A DNA stretch of 64,000 bases, from contig NZ_JAOQJY010000003.1 of assembly GCF_025567525.1 (NCBI RefSeq), positions 165,105 through 229,104 on the forward strand, in the 5' to 3' direction. The translations under genes and the position numbers were made by a program. The stretch's first letter is position 1. Each line of letters starts with the position of its first letter. The stretch is from Gallintestinimicrobium propionicum (lineage in GTDB: Bacteria; Bacillota; Clostridia; Lachnospirales; Lachnospiraceae). Below, one piece after another: positions 15,410-24,428 of this stretch. The notes beneath the pieces were generated by a model that was given only the letters and a program-made list of their open reading frames with translations, was not told where the DNA came from and ran no database searches.

Positions 15410-16309
15410 CTACACCTTGGCATGCCGGACAATTCCAATCCCGATGGGATACGGTCCGGTATGCACTCCAATTGTTGCACCGATCTGATAAATGCCGATT
15501 TCTTCAATTCCAAGCCGTTCCCGGATCAGGTCCTTCAACATCTCCCGGAAGCCGACAGCCTCTTCATAGTCATAGCCATAGCCGATACAAAAGCTGTATT
15601 CTCCCGGCTTTGCCTGTACCTCATCCAGGTATTTTTCCGTCATCTCCACAACCTTCTGCATCGATTTCTGACGGCTTCTGGTAATGCCGGAATTGAAAAT
15701 TTCTCCCTCTTTCAGTGTGATGAGAGGTTTGATTTTCAACGCACTGGCCGCAATTCCCGCAAGCTTTCCAATGCGTCCGCCATGCTTTAAGTAATCAATG
15801 CTGCCGATCGTAAAAAAGATCCTGCCGCTCTCCCGGATCGAAAGCAGAGCTTCTGTAATCTGCTCATATTCCAGTCCGAGATCCCGCAGTCTGCACGCTT
15901 CCAGCACAAACAGTCCCTGCAGTACCGTATCAAATGTCGAATCAATGACCGCAATCTTTGCCTCCGTATACTCCTCCAGGATCATATCCTTTGCTGTAGT
16001 TGCCGACTGCAAAGAGCCACTGAACTTCGCCGTGATGCAAATGCAGATCACCGGAATATTTTCTTTTACAGATTTTTCAAACACCTCATAAAAATCCTGT
16101 ACAGACGGCATGGATGTCTTCGGGAACACATCCGGATGATCCACCATCTGCTGATAAAAATCGCGTACTGTGATCTCTTCTATTTCTTTATAATAGTGTT
16201 CCCCGTCAAACGAAACATAAAAGGGAACAACCTCAATATCCTTTTCTTTGGATAGCTCCGGCGATAAATCCTGAGAACCGTCACTGATGATCTGTACCTT
16301 TTTCTGCAT
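15410..16309 (-). CDS. degV: DegV-family fatty-acid-binding protein (FakB-like)
   Basis: A 299-residue cytoplasmic protein. Family motifs are SDGSQDLSPEL at the N-terminus (the SD/T loop binding the acyl carboxylate), the TSMPSVQDFYEVF stretch, TAKFSGSLQSA and the GSIDYLKHGGRIGKLAG turn. DegV/FakB proteins bind fatty acids and present them to a FakA kinase; no fakA is in the window. The start at 16309 has GAGG upstream; an earlier ATG at 16327 has no site. A clear promoter lies about 50 bp upstream, in one copy of a direct repeat. Confidence 0.9.
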   Translation of the reverse strand: MQKKVQIISDGSQDLSPELSKEKDIEVVPFYVSFDGEHYYKEIEEITVRDFYQQMVDHPDVFPKTSMPSVQDFYEVFEKSVKENIPVICICITAKFSGSLQSATTAKDMILEEYTEAKIAVIDSTFDTVLQGLFVLEACRLRDLGLEYEQITEALLSIRESGRIFFTIGSIDYLKHGGRIGKLAGIAASALKIKPLITLKEGEIFNSGITRSRQKSMQKVVEMTEKYLDEVQAKPGEYSFCIGYGYDYEEAVGFREMLKDLIRERLGIEEIGIYQIGATIGVHTGPYPIGIGIVRHAKV

Positions 16310-16359
16310 AAGTGCCTCACACAACATATAGTTTTGAAAACTACTTTTTGTAACTGTAT

Positions 16360-16399
16360 GATTATATCACACTCTTCAGGAAAGATACAAGTCATTTTC
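16360..16399 (-). repeat. 40-bp direct repeat A containing the degV promoter
   Basis: It matches 17944-17983 at about 36 of 40 positions. On the minus strand it contains TTGTAT (-35) and TATAAT (-10) spaced 18 bp, correctly placed for degV. Together the two copies bracket the Rpn gene. Confidence 0.75.
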
Positions 16400-16469
16400 A
16401 GTGGTTGCTTCCTCTTTTCATGGCAGATGGTGTTGCTGCGCCACGCGTACCATTTTCAAAACCAAAACT

Positions 16470-17417
16470 TTACTTTAATATTTCTTCCATCTCATATTTC
16501 TTTGTCATCGCTTCCATCACCTCTTTTTCCGACAAACGGACAATAAATTCTGCATCTCCACCTGCCGCCATCCTGGAAATCAGCTCCAGCAAACTCGCTC
16601 TTCCCTCATTTCTACACTCCTCTGCCCAGTCTTCCATAGCCTTACACATATCATATTCCTCGCTTTCTTCCTTTAAATATTTCGTTTTCTTTTCCAATAA
16701 ATCTTCCCTGTTTAACATAATACAGCTCATATCGTATGCGGACGCGTCCATCCGACTGATCCGTTCTTCATTGTCTTTGCAATATTTCCGAAGCTCTTCC
16801 TTGTTTTTCTGTCGTTTCATCAGTCCGATCAGTTCCCGCAGATTTGTATGGAAATACTCTTCCTGCAGGTCTTTTAAACAAAATACATGGATCGGGTAAT
16901 CTGTGATCAGGCTCTTTAGCTTTTCATCAATCCCCTGCAGCTTGAGCATATCACTTAGCCTCTTTGGCGCATTCCACTCCTCCTCTCCATGGTAAATCAC
17001 AAGCGTAACGACCGGAATCAACCGATCCGTCCGCCTTAGGCGGCTTAAATATTCTGTGCTGTCTGTCAGCATCCCGCTGTTCTCCTCGTACAGTTTCTTT
17101 AGTTGCCTGCTGTATTCCTCCGTGTCGTATTCCATACACCGAAACGGCATCGCAAGGTGCAGATTGTTCTGTGCTTCCGCTGCCAACAGCACCATCATTT
17201 TCCGGTTCGAAAACATTTTAATAGCGTCCCGTTCCCGGTGTTTTCTCAGTCCATTTCTGCCGTAGTTCATCAATGTCCTCGAATAGTTTTTCTGCACCTC
17301 GCTCAACTGCCCCGGCAAGATCACCTCCTCCCCTTCATACAGGCACCCATTGTACAAGTCTGCCAAAATTTCATCCCGGTTTAAATACCCCACAAATGCG
17401 TCATTTTGTCTTCCCAT
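16470..17417 (-). CDS. Rpn/YhgA-like PD-(D/E)XK nuclease
   Basis: A 315-residue protein resembling the recombination-promoting nuclease (Transposase_31) group found in many copies in Lachnospiraceae. Visible hallmarks are GRQNDAFVGYL at the N-terminus and the core LLAAEAQNNLHLAMPFRCME, with the E-x-Q catalytic-type pattern. YDTEEYSRQLKKL and a middle PVVTLVIYHGEEEWNAP strand region follow, then a charged helical C-terminus. Start 17417 has AGGAG; the frame stays open to 17633 but that extension has no family similarity I recognise. No transposase partner is adjacent. The flanking promoter duplication suggests insertion or duplication at this site. Confidence 0.82.
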   Translation of the reverse strand: MGRQNDAFVGYLNRDEILADLYNGCLYEGEEVILPGQLSEVQKNYSRTLMNYGRNGLRKHRERDAIKMFSNRKMMVLLAAEAQNNLHLAMPFRCMEYDTEEYSRQLKKLYEENSGMLTDSTEYLSRLRRTDRLIPVVTLVIYHGEEEWNAPKRLSDMLKLQGIDEKLKSLITDYPIHVFCLKDLQEEYFHTNLRELIGLMKRQKNKEELRKYCKDNEERISRMDASAYDMSCIMLNREDLLEKKTKYLKEESEEYDMCKAMEDWAEECRNEGRASLLELISRMAAGGDAEFIVRLSEKEVMEAMTKKYEMEEILK

Positions 17418-17749
17418 CCACACTCCTCTTCTCTCTTTCCAGCAGAAATCTATCACACCTAAAAATTTACGATACCCGGCACATTTAAAAAATTGTAACC
17501 ACTTCCACACAACCTCCCCACAGTATTCCGTCAAAGTATCCTTTTCAAATGATTCCTCTCCGCTGCGCATTATTCTCTTGTCCCAAACAAATTGAATTCC
17601 GGCAGTCCTGCCGTCATGAAGCGCACAGCCCATCTATGCTGTACCCCTGGAAAATGGAAACGCTGCAACCGTTATAAGCCCGTTTCGCATTTTTAATATG
17701 AATATAGTGATGATAGAATAGATTCAAAGCGCTCTGCCTTGACAACTTC

Positions 17750-17777
17750 ATTATAACAGCTTTTTTCATTCTGACAA
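17750..17777 (-). promoter_or_regulatory. candidate promoter of the Rpn gene
   Basis: TTGTCA and TATAAT on the minus strand are spaced 16 bp. The implied leader to 17417 is about 325 nt, in which I see no other clear element. Confidence 0.5.
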
Positions 17778-17872
17778 GTCGTGAAAAATACGGCAGCAAA
17801 AATCGGGAGTTTGACAGTTGCATAATCAAAAAAGGTAAGGAAAAGAATAAAATACTATAGTTCGCAACGAAG

Positions 17873-17924
17873 AAAAAAATCGCCGCAGCCCAGTAAATAC
17901 AAGGGCTACAGCGATTTTATTTTT
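17873..17924. terminator. bidirectional terminator downstream of the GH3 gene
   Basis: AAAATCGC...AGCCC pairs with GGGCT...GCGATTTT around an 11-nt loop, with A and T tracts on the two sides. It ends the GH3 transcript and would also stop transcription from promoter copy B just upstream. Confidence 0.75.
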
Positions 17925-17943
17925 ACTCAACTGTCAAAGATTG

Positions 17944-17983
17944 GATTATAGCACAACTTTCAGGAAAGATACAAGTCATTTTC
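17944..17983 (-). repeat. 40-bp direct repeat B (orphan promoter copy)
   Basis: Second copy of the degV-promoter segment, with TTGTAT and TATAAT 18 bp apart. It points into the terminator at 17873-17924 and so appears to drive no gene. It lies just past the GH3 stop codon. Confidence 0.7.
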
Positions 17984-17993
17984 CGTACTCTTC

Positions 17994-20261
17994 TCAGCCC
18001 TCGCCAATCTTATTGACCTGTTCCAGAAGCTCTGCCAGCTGTTTTCTGCTATAGCGTCCCTCTGTAAAGGTTACAAGAGTTTTCAGCGGAAAGTCGCAGA
18101 TCACACGGAATGCGAAGTCCTCCGCATTTTCTCCCATCTCGAAATCAATACCGGACTCCCGTTTAAAATAATCCATCCTTTCCTCTGCGATCGGTCTGGT
18201 CGGCAGATATGCATACAACTCACCAAAGGTTGTATTGGCATGGAAATGCTTGTGGATCTTCGCTGTCGAAGTCACTGTAACGGTCTTTTTCAGGCGAATG
18301 TCCCGGCTCGATGCACCGACTAAAATTTCGAACTGCCCGCTCTGCACCAGAAAATCCTTCTGCTCCACATCGTAGTAGGCAAAACTTCTTTTATTCAGCA
18401 CAAACTCTGCGGTTTTGGTTTCTCCCGGCTCCAGAGAAAGCTTTACAAAGCCTTTCAGCTCCTTCTCCGGACGAATGATTTCATTCTGGCAGTCGTGAAC
18501 ATAGAGCTGCACCGTCTCTTTTCCGGCACGTTTCCCTGTATTGGTCACCCTCACCTTAACACGCAGCTGATCGGTATCCAAAATGCTCTCCTGATCCGTT
18601 TCGATGCTGCCATAGGAAAAGGTCGTGTAGCTTAAGCCCTCGCCAAATGCAAACTGCGGACGGATTTTTTTCGAATCATAATGGCGGTATCCGACAAAGA
18701 CACCCTCCCGGTATTCCACCTGATAGCCCTCTCCCGGGAAATTCAGGTATGCAGGAGTATCCTCCAGACGCATCGGGAAAGTCTCTGCCAGCTTACCGCT
18801 GGGATTTACCTCTCCGTAAAGGATCGACGCCATGGCACCGCTTCCCGCCTGTCCCAGCAGGTAGCCTTCTACAATCGCTTTTACATCGTCTTCAAACGGC
18901 ATCACCACCGGAGCACCATTATTCAATACAACGATCAGATTCGGATTATACTGCTTCAGCACACGGATCATTTCCAGCTGTGCACCGGGCAGATTCAGAT
19001 GCTTACGGTCAAGTCCCTCTGTCTCATAGCTTTCCGGAAGTCCCATGCATAAAACAACCTTGTCTGCTGCCTTTGCCGCCGCAATCGCCCGTTCCAGTTC
19101 TGCTTCATCCAGACTTTCCGCATCCACAGAAAATCCTTTTTCATATAAAACAGCATCGCCGCCGCGCTTTTGCATTTCCTCCAGCAGCGTATCCAGAAAT
19201 GTCGGGTTGATATGGGAGCTTCCACCGCCCTGAATCCTGCTCTTTACCGCAAACTCACCGATCAGCGCTATTTTTTCCGTTTTGGCAAGCGGAAGCTGCT
19301 GTTCTTCATTTTTCAGAAGCACAATACATTCCGATGCGATCTTCTGTGCCAGTTCATGATGGGTTTTTGGAACAAACGGCTCTACCGGCGGCTTTTCATC
19401 TGCCTTTGCGATCAGCTCAAGCAGTCGGCGAACTGAAACATCTACCTGTGCTTCGGTAATTTTTCCTTCCTGCACAGCCTCCAATACCGCACGGTCATTG
19501 ACACCTCCCGAAGACGGCATTTCCAGATCCTGACCGGCCTCCAGTCCCTTGACGCGATCGTTCGTCGCGCCCCAGTCCGTAACGACCAGACCTTCATAGG
19601 CCCATTCGTCCCGCAAAACATCATTCAATACTTTCTTATTTTCCGAACCGAACTCACCGTTTAACCGGTTATAGGCACACATGACCGTCCAGGGCTTTCC
19701 TTCTTTGATCGCAGTTTCAAAGCTTGCCAGATAAATTTCCCGAAGTGTCCGTTCATCCACCTTTGCATTGATCGTCAGGCGCCTCGTCTCCTGATTGTTC
19801 GCCGCAAAATGCTTGATCGAAGCGCCGACTCCCTTGCTCTGCAGCCCTGTGATATGTGCCTTTGCAAGTCGAGAAGACAGATACGGATCTTCGGAAAAGT
19901 ATTCAAAGTTCCGTCCGCACAGAGGCGAGCGTTTGATATTCGCCCCCGGTCCCAATAAGACATCTACATTTTCCGCCCGGCACTCGATTCCAAGCGCTTC
20001 TCCCATCTCATAGATCAGCTCTTCATTCCAGGAAGCTGCCAACGCTGCTGCCGGCGGAAAACAGGTTGCCGGAACGCTTTTATTCAAGCCCAGATGATCC
20101 GCATTCTCTACCTGCTTACGCAGACCGTGCGGTCCGTCCGTCAGCATCAGCTTGCGGATGCCAAGGCGCTCAACTGCCTGCGTATACCAGAACGCAGAGC
20201 CTGACAGCAGACTGCATTTTTCTTCCAACGTTAGCTGTCCAAGTAATTCTTCTATCGCCAT
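17994..20261 (-). CDS. GH3 beta-glucosidase-type glycoside hydrolase
   Basis: A 755-residue enzyme. The GH3 N-terminal barrel shows TDGPHGLR at about 41-48, GRNFEYFSEDPYL at 117-129, KHFAANNQE at 150-158 and the nucleophile Asp229 in VVTDWGA. The alpha/beta C-domain follows, then a fibronectin III-like domain (VRVTNTGKRAGKETVQLYV) and about 65 extra C-terminal residues. There is no signal peptide, so it acts on imported oligosaccharides. Substrate (beta-glucoside or beta-xyloside) cannot be settled from sequence. The start at 20261 has AGGAGG; the frame upstream to 20351 lacks one. It is the last gene of the carbohydrate operon. Confidence 0.92.
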   Translation of the reverse strand: MAIEELLGQLTLEEKCSLLSGSAFWYTQAVERLGIRKLMLTDGPHGLRKQVENADHLGLNKSVPATCFPPAAALAASWNEELIYEMGEALGIECRAENVDVLLGPGANIKRSPLCGRNFEYFSEDPYLSSRLAKAHITGLQSKGVGASIKHFAANNQETRRLTINAKVDERTLREIYLASFETAIKEGKPWTVMCAYNRLNGEFGSENKKVLNDVLRDEWAYEGLVVTDWGATNDRVKGLEAGQDLEMPSSGGVNDRAVLEAVQEGKITEAQVDVSVRRLLELIAKADEKPPVEPFVPKTHHELAQKIASECIVLLKNEEQQLPLAKTEKIALIGEFAVKSRIQGGGSSHINPTFLDTLLEEMQKRGGDAVLYEKGFSVDAESLDEAELERAIAAAKAADKVVLCMGLPESYETEGLDRKHLNLPGAQLEMIRVLKQYNPNLIVVLNNGAPVVMPFEDDVKAIVEGYLLGQAGSGAMASILYGEVNPSGKLAETFPMRLEDTPAYLNFPGEGYQVEYREGVFVGYRHYDSKKIRPQFAFGEGLSYTTFSYGSIETDQESILDTDQLRVKVRVTNTGKRAGKETVQLYVHDCQNEIIRPEKELKGFVKLSLEPGETKTAEFVLNKRSFAYYDVEQKDFLVQSGQFEILVGASSRDIRLKKTVTVTSTAKIHKHFHANTTFGELYAYLPTRPIAEERMDYFKRESGIDFEMGENAEDFAFRVICDFPLKTLVTFTEGRYSRKQLAELLEQVNKIGEG

Positions 20262-20380
20262 TGCTGCTTTCCTCCTGCCAATATACCCGGCTGCAGTGTG
20301 CGTCACCACACCATCGACTGCCGAATCTTTTCTCCTTCGCAGCTCCTGCAAAAGCTGGAGCTGCGCTGCACCAGAAAGAC

Positions 20381-22234
20381 TTATTCCTCCCAGGTTTTAT
20401 AATACCAGCCGTAGCCATTGCCGGGCAGGATGACATTACGTAAAACACACTCCCCTTTTCCGAGCAGATCTTGAAAGGGCATTTCTCCCATGTCGATCCA
20501 TGCCGTCTGGGGCTCATCCGAGAAGTTGAACACGCCGACAACCATCTCGTTTTTCAGCTGTCTGCAGATGCACAGCACATGGCTGTTATAGGTGTCATAG
20601 GTCCATACAGCAGCCTTTCCGGAAAACGGACCACATGCAAAGCGGGCTTTTTCCATCTTCTGCATTCCCTCGAAAATCCGGTTCTGGACAGTACCCCTTT
20701 CTGCTCTTTTCTTTTCCAGCTCCCAACGGAAATGTCCTCTGTGTACATAACGGGAATCCGCCGCACGGTCTGCATCCGGATCATCCTTATAGGAATAATC
20801 ATTGAGCTGACCGATCTCATCTCCGCTGTATATAACCGGAATGCCGGACTGAATAAACAGATAAGCGTTGAGCATCAGGATTTTCTGAATGGCACGCTCA
20901 ATTCTCGCCGGATCCTTTGCCTGCAGCGAAGTCTCCAGACCGCACAGGGATGCCGTCGTTCCGCAAAGTCTCGCATCCTGTAATACAGGATCATCATTAT
21001 ACAGCTCTCCCCGCGCATCGCTGCCTGCTGCCATGCCCCGGAAATATTCATTCAGATACTTCTTATGCGGAATCTCCTGAATCCCGGAGGGTTTTAAGAA
21101 ATCATAGTCCAATCCCCAGCCGATATCGTCGTGGCAGCGCAGATAATTCAGGAAAACATATTCCTTCGGCAGACTGTTTACCACGTCCATCTGCTGTTTT
21201 AACAGCGCAACCTCCTTTGTCGCAACGGTATGCCAGGTTGATGCCATCGTTGTTACGTTATAAAGCATATGGCATTCCGGTTTTTCGAGCGTTCCGAAAT
21301 AAGGGACAACCTTGGCAGGCTCCATAACAACCTCACCCAGCAGTACAACGCCGGGGCAAACGATTTCCGTGATCATACGGATCATACGCACAATGGTGTG
21401 TACCTGCGGCAGGTTTCTGCAGTCTGTCCCCAGCTGCTTCCAGATATAGGGGACTGCATCGATCCTGACGATATCAATTCCCTGATTCACCAGATACAGC
21501 ATATTATAAACCATCTCGTTAAAAACCACCGGATTGGAATAGTTTAAGTCCCACTGATAGGGATAAAAGGACGTCATAACATATTTTTTGCACTCGTCCC
21601 TCCAGGTAAAATTACCGGGTGCCGTTGTCGGAAATACCTGAGGCACGGTTTTTTCAAACTCCTGCGGAATGTCAGGTGTATCATAGAAGAAATACCGATC
21701 CTGATATTCCTTTTCCCCTGCCAGTGCGCGCTTTGCCCACTCATGATCTTCAGATGTGTGGTTCATTACAAAGTCCATGCACACGCTCATCTTTTTCTCA
21801 TGGCAGGCGCTGCACAGAGAAGCCAACTCCTCCATCGTACCCAGGGCCGGCTGCACCTTCCGGTAATCCGCTACCGCATAGCCTCCATCACTTTTTCCCT
21901 TCGGGGTATCCAGAAATGGCATCAGATGCAGGTAGTTTACGTTGCATGCTTCCAGGTAAGGCAGCTTTTTCTTCACACCCTTCAAATTGCCGGCAAAAGC
22001 GTCGATATACAGCATCATGCCAAGCATATCCTGGCGGCTGTACCATGCAGGCTCCTGTTCTCGCTCCCGGTCCAGCTTCTTTTCTGATTCCGGGCGCTCC
22101 TGATACCATGCTTCCATCTGTTCACATAACTGGGTAAACATATCCTCTCTTCCCGGATATAATTCGCAGTACAGCCATTTGAGCTCATCCAAATGGCGCT
22201 GCAGTCTTTTCTGATATTCCTGCGCTGTTTTCAT
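20381..22234 (-). CDS. GH13 amylosucrase-like alpha-glucan enzyme
   Basis: A 617-residue cytoplasmic GH13 protein. A helical N-terminal domain (1-65) is typical of amylosucrase (GH13_4). The barrel shows MDFVMNHTSEDHEW (150-166), the nucleophile Asp259 in DIVRIDAVPYIWKQLGT, the acid/base Glu301 in LLGEVV and Asp369/370 in LRCHDDIGW. These are amylosucrase or sucrose-hydrolase features. Amylosucrases transfer glucose from sucrose to glucan; some relatives only hydrolyse sucrose. It lies between GH36 and GH3 genes, so raffinose-derived sucrose is a reasonable substrate (inference). Confidence 0.85.
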   Translation of the reverse strand: MKTAQEYQKRLQRHLDELKWLYCELYPGREDMFTQLCEQMEAWYQERPESEKKLDREREQEPAWYSRQDMLGMMLYIDAFAGNLKGVKKKLPYLEACNVNYLHLMPFLDTPKGKSDGGYAVADYRKVQPALGTMEELASLCSACHEKKMSVCMDFVMNHTSEDHEWAKRALAGEKEYQDRYFFYDTPDIPQEFEKTVPQVFPTTAPGNFTWRDECKKYVMTSFYPYQWDLNYSNPVVFNEMVYNMLYLVNQGIDIVRIDAVPYIWKQLGTDCRNLPQVHTIVRMIRMITEIVCPGVVLLGEVVMEPAKVVPYFGTLEKPECHMLYNVTTMASTWHTVATKEVALLKQQMDVVNSLPKEYVFLNYLRCHDDIGWGLDYDFLKPSGIQEIPHKKYLNEYFRGMAAGSDARGELYNDDPVLQDARLCGTTASLCGLETSLQAKDPARIERAIQKILMLNAYLFIQSGIPVIYSGDEIGQLNDYSYKDDPDADRAADSRYVHRGHFRWELEKKRAERGTVQNRIFEGMQKMEKARFACGPFSGKAAVWTYDTYNSHVLCICRQLKNEMVVGVFNFSDEPQTAWIDMGEMPFQDLLGKGECVLRNVILPGNGYGWYYKTWEE

Positions 22235-22334
22235 GTTCTTTCCTCTCCTTTTGCCGCGCGGCGGGCACAGCAGATTTTATTTCAATTTCGAACGCGGATG
22301 TCACAGCGCCCCCGCCAGCGTTGTGCTGCGATTT

Positions 22335-24389
22335 TTATTCCACTTCAACTACCGCATTCTGTCCGTTTAGCTCAAGCAAATACAGGCAATCCTTTTTCTC
22401 CACCTGCGCTGTTACATCCTCTCCGTTGCAAAGCACACGCTTTACAGGCTCTTTGGATAAAAATCCGACGGTCTTTCCGCCACAGATTTCGCCCATTAGC
22501 CTGCCGCCGATCTCATGCATCCACAGTACCGCATCAAAGCTGATGTATTTATCCACAAGTCCCACAAAGGTTTTCCCCTCTGTGTCCTCCACAAATAAAA
22601 ACCAGGTGAAATCCCCCGCTGCAAGGCGGTATTCCCTGCCTTCTTCTGCACTGCAGGCCGCAGCAGTCTGATTACGACAATCATAAATCCAGCAGTTTTT
22701 CCCGGAAAGCTCCGGAATATCCGATGCACCGATCCGATAGGTCTGTTCCTGATGGGTCAGATTATAAACGGCAATCACTCCGCCGATCTTACCATTTGCA
22801 TATGCTCCGACATTTGTCAGCTTCAGCACGCCATCTTTTCTGGGATCACGAAACATACAATCCTGTGTCGGTCTTGCCGCCCGTAAGAGCTGCGGCAGCC
22901 TTCCGTCCGCATAGCAGAGCGGCGCTGCAACCTCCGGGGCTGTTTCTCCTATCCGATCGCTGAAATACACCGGTCCTCCGCTGATCGCACGCAGCAGGCT
23001 GTGGCGCAGACCATCCTCATGGCTTGTCCAGAACATATCCCAGTCGCATACATACAGCTCGCCCTGGTAGGGTGTATTGTATGCATTCTGGAGCAAATGC
23101 TCTGCAAATCCATCCTCCCGTTTTGGTACAAAATCATCGCTGTTTCGTGCAACCGCTGTCTGGGGACGGGAAAACATGTTCTCTGCCGCCATTCCCATAC
23201 AGTTGATCACTGCACCGTCAAAGTACGCTGCCGCGCCCTCCAGCGCTCCATGTATTCCCCGCGTCGCTGTCATCAGTGGAAGATCATTTTCAAAATAATT
23301 ATGTACGGCGCTCTGTCCGTCCACTTTGGAAAAGCTGATGCCCTCCCGCTTCAGATATTCATACCAATCCCGGTAAAAGCCGTAGCCCTTGGCTGCATCC
23401 GGCCACGGGATCAGCTTCCCGGGTGCATTTTGATATAAATGCTCCTGCTCTTTTGCTGCAAGGTCGCTTCCCGGCTCGATTCCGCCCCAGTAGCCGCCAA
23501 GCGCATGCCAGACACCAAACCAGTCCACCTGTGTATCCCGCTTTATATCACGGATCATCTGAGCAAATCCGTTGGGGAACTTTTCTTTTTCGGGCGCAAG
23601 GTCATAGAGTGCGTCTCCATGCACCGACAGCCAGCCGTCATCCATCAGCATCCAGCGCACCGGTACATTTTTTTCCGCAAATTCTCTGCCCTTTGCGCGA
23701 ACCTTTTCTTCACTGATTTCCGTATAAAATGCATCCCAGCTGCACCAGCCAAGATATTTCAGCATCTCCGGCATATTCCGTTCCTCTTTCAAACGGATTC
23801 CGTGATACTCTGCCGCCCACGCCATACACGCATGAACCGCTTCCTGCAAACTGTCCGCCTCCGCATATGCATAAACAGGCTCGTCCAGTTTGCTGATTCC
23901 GCCCTTGCAGGCGCTCATTCCGAAAATAAGCGTATTCTCTCTTCCGGGCTTTACCTGGGTCTTAAACTGTTTTCCCGGCATTGGAAGCAGGAAAAAGTAT
24001 CCGTTTCTCAGCTTTCCGTAAATCGCCTGTGTCAGCTCCGGGATTTCCGAAAAGTCATTGATAAATGCCGGTCTTGTCCACCAGTCGTTTAAAAGATACA
24101 TTGCGGTCATCGCCTCCGGCCGGATCTCCGTTTCCACTTCCAAAATAACCGGAAGCTCTTCCTCCAGATTATCACTTCTCCGGCAGCCGTCCTGCTCAAT
24201 TTCCAGCTTCAGCCAGCCGGATCTGACCTTTTTTTCTGTTCTATAGATAAATTCCGCTGTCACATTGTCCTGCTTTTCCAGAATAACCCGCAAAGCTTCT
24301 CCATTATCTTCCCGGACAAGTGGCAAAAGCACCTGCTCCGGTTTTCTCTGTCTGTGCAGCCGCAGGACGATATTATTTTTTCTCTGCAT
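22335..24389 (-). CDS. GH36 alpha-galactosidase, raffinose-synthase-like branch
   Basis: A 684-residue cytoplasmic enzyme related to the Sip1/raffinose synthase branch of GH36. The barrel carries LGWCSWDAFY (213-222), MLMDDGW, the likely nucleophile Asp357 in FSKVDGQ and the acid/base Asp418/419 in ARNSDDF. Bacterial members are usually alpha-galactosidases. It lies 39 bp downstream of an alpha-glucosidase gene and 100 bp before the amylosucrase-like gene, all on one strand. Together these suggest breakdown of raffinose-family sugars. Confidence 0.85.
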   Translation of the reverse strand: MQRKNNIVLRLHRQRKPEQVLLPLVREDNGEALRVILEKQDNVTAEFIYRTEKKVRSGWLKLEIEQDGCRRSDNLEEELPVILEVETEIRPEAMTAMYLLNDWWTRPAFINDFSEIPELTQAIYGKLRNGYFFLLPMPGKQFKTQVKPGRENTLIFGMSACKGGISKLDEPVYAYAEADSLQEAVHACMAWAAEYHGIRLKEERNMPEMLKYLGWCSWDAFYTEISEEKVRAKGREFAEKNVPVRWMLMDDGWLSVHGDALYDLAPEKEKFPNGFAQMIRDIKRDTQVDWFGVWHALGGYWGGIEPGSDLAAKEQEHLYQNAPGKLIPWPDAAKGYGFYRDWYEYLKREGISFSKVDGQSAVHNYFENDLPLMTATRGIHGALEGAAAYFDGAVINCMGMAAENMFSRPQTAVARNSDDFVPKREDGFAEHLLQNAYNTPYQGELYVCDWDMFWTSHEDGLRHSLLRAISGGPVYFSDRIGETAPEVAAPLCYADGRLPQLLRAARPTQDCMFRDPRKDGVLKLTNVGAYANGKIGGVIAVYNLTHQEQTYRIGASDIPELSGKNCWIYDCRNQTAAACSAEEGREYRLAAGDFTWFLFVEDTEGKTFVGLVDKYISFDAVLWMHEIGGRLMGEICGGKTVGFLSKEPVKRVLCNGEDVTAQVEKKDCLYLLELNGQNAVVEVE

Positions 24390-24428
24390 AAGTTCCTCGC
24401 CTTCTGCCGTTGTACCGGCTTCCTTCTG

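Noticed and set aside
17418..17633. 72-codon N-terminal extension of the Rpn gene
   Set aside because: No similarity to the family N-terminus, while ATG 17417 has a good AGGAG site and begins at the conserved GRQNDAF.
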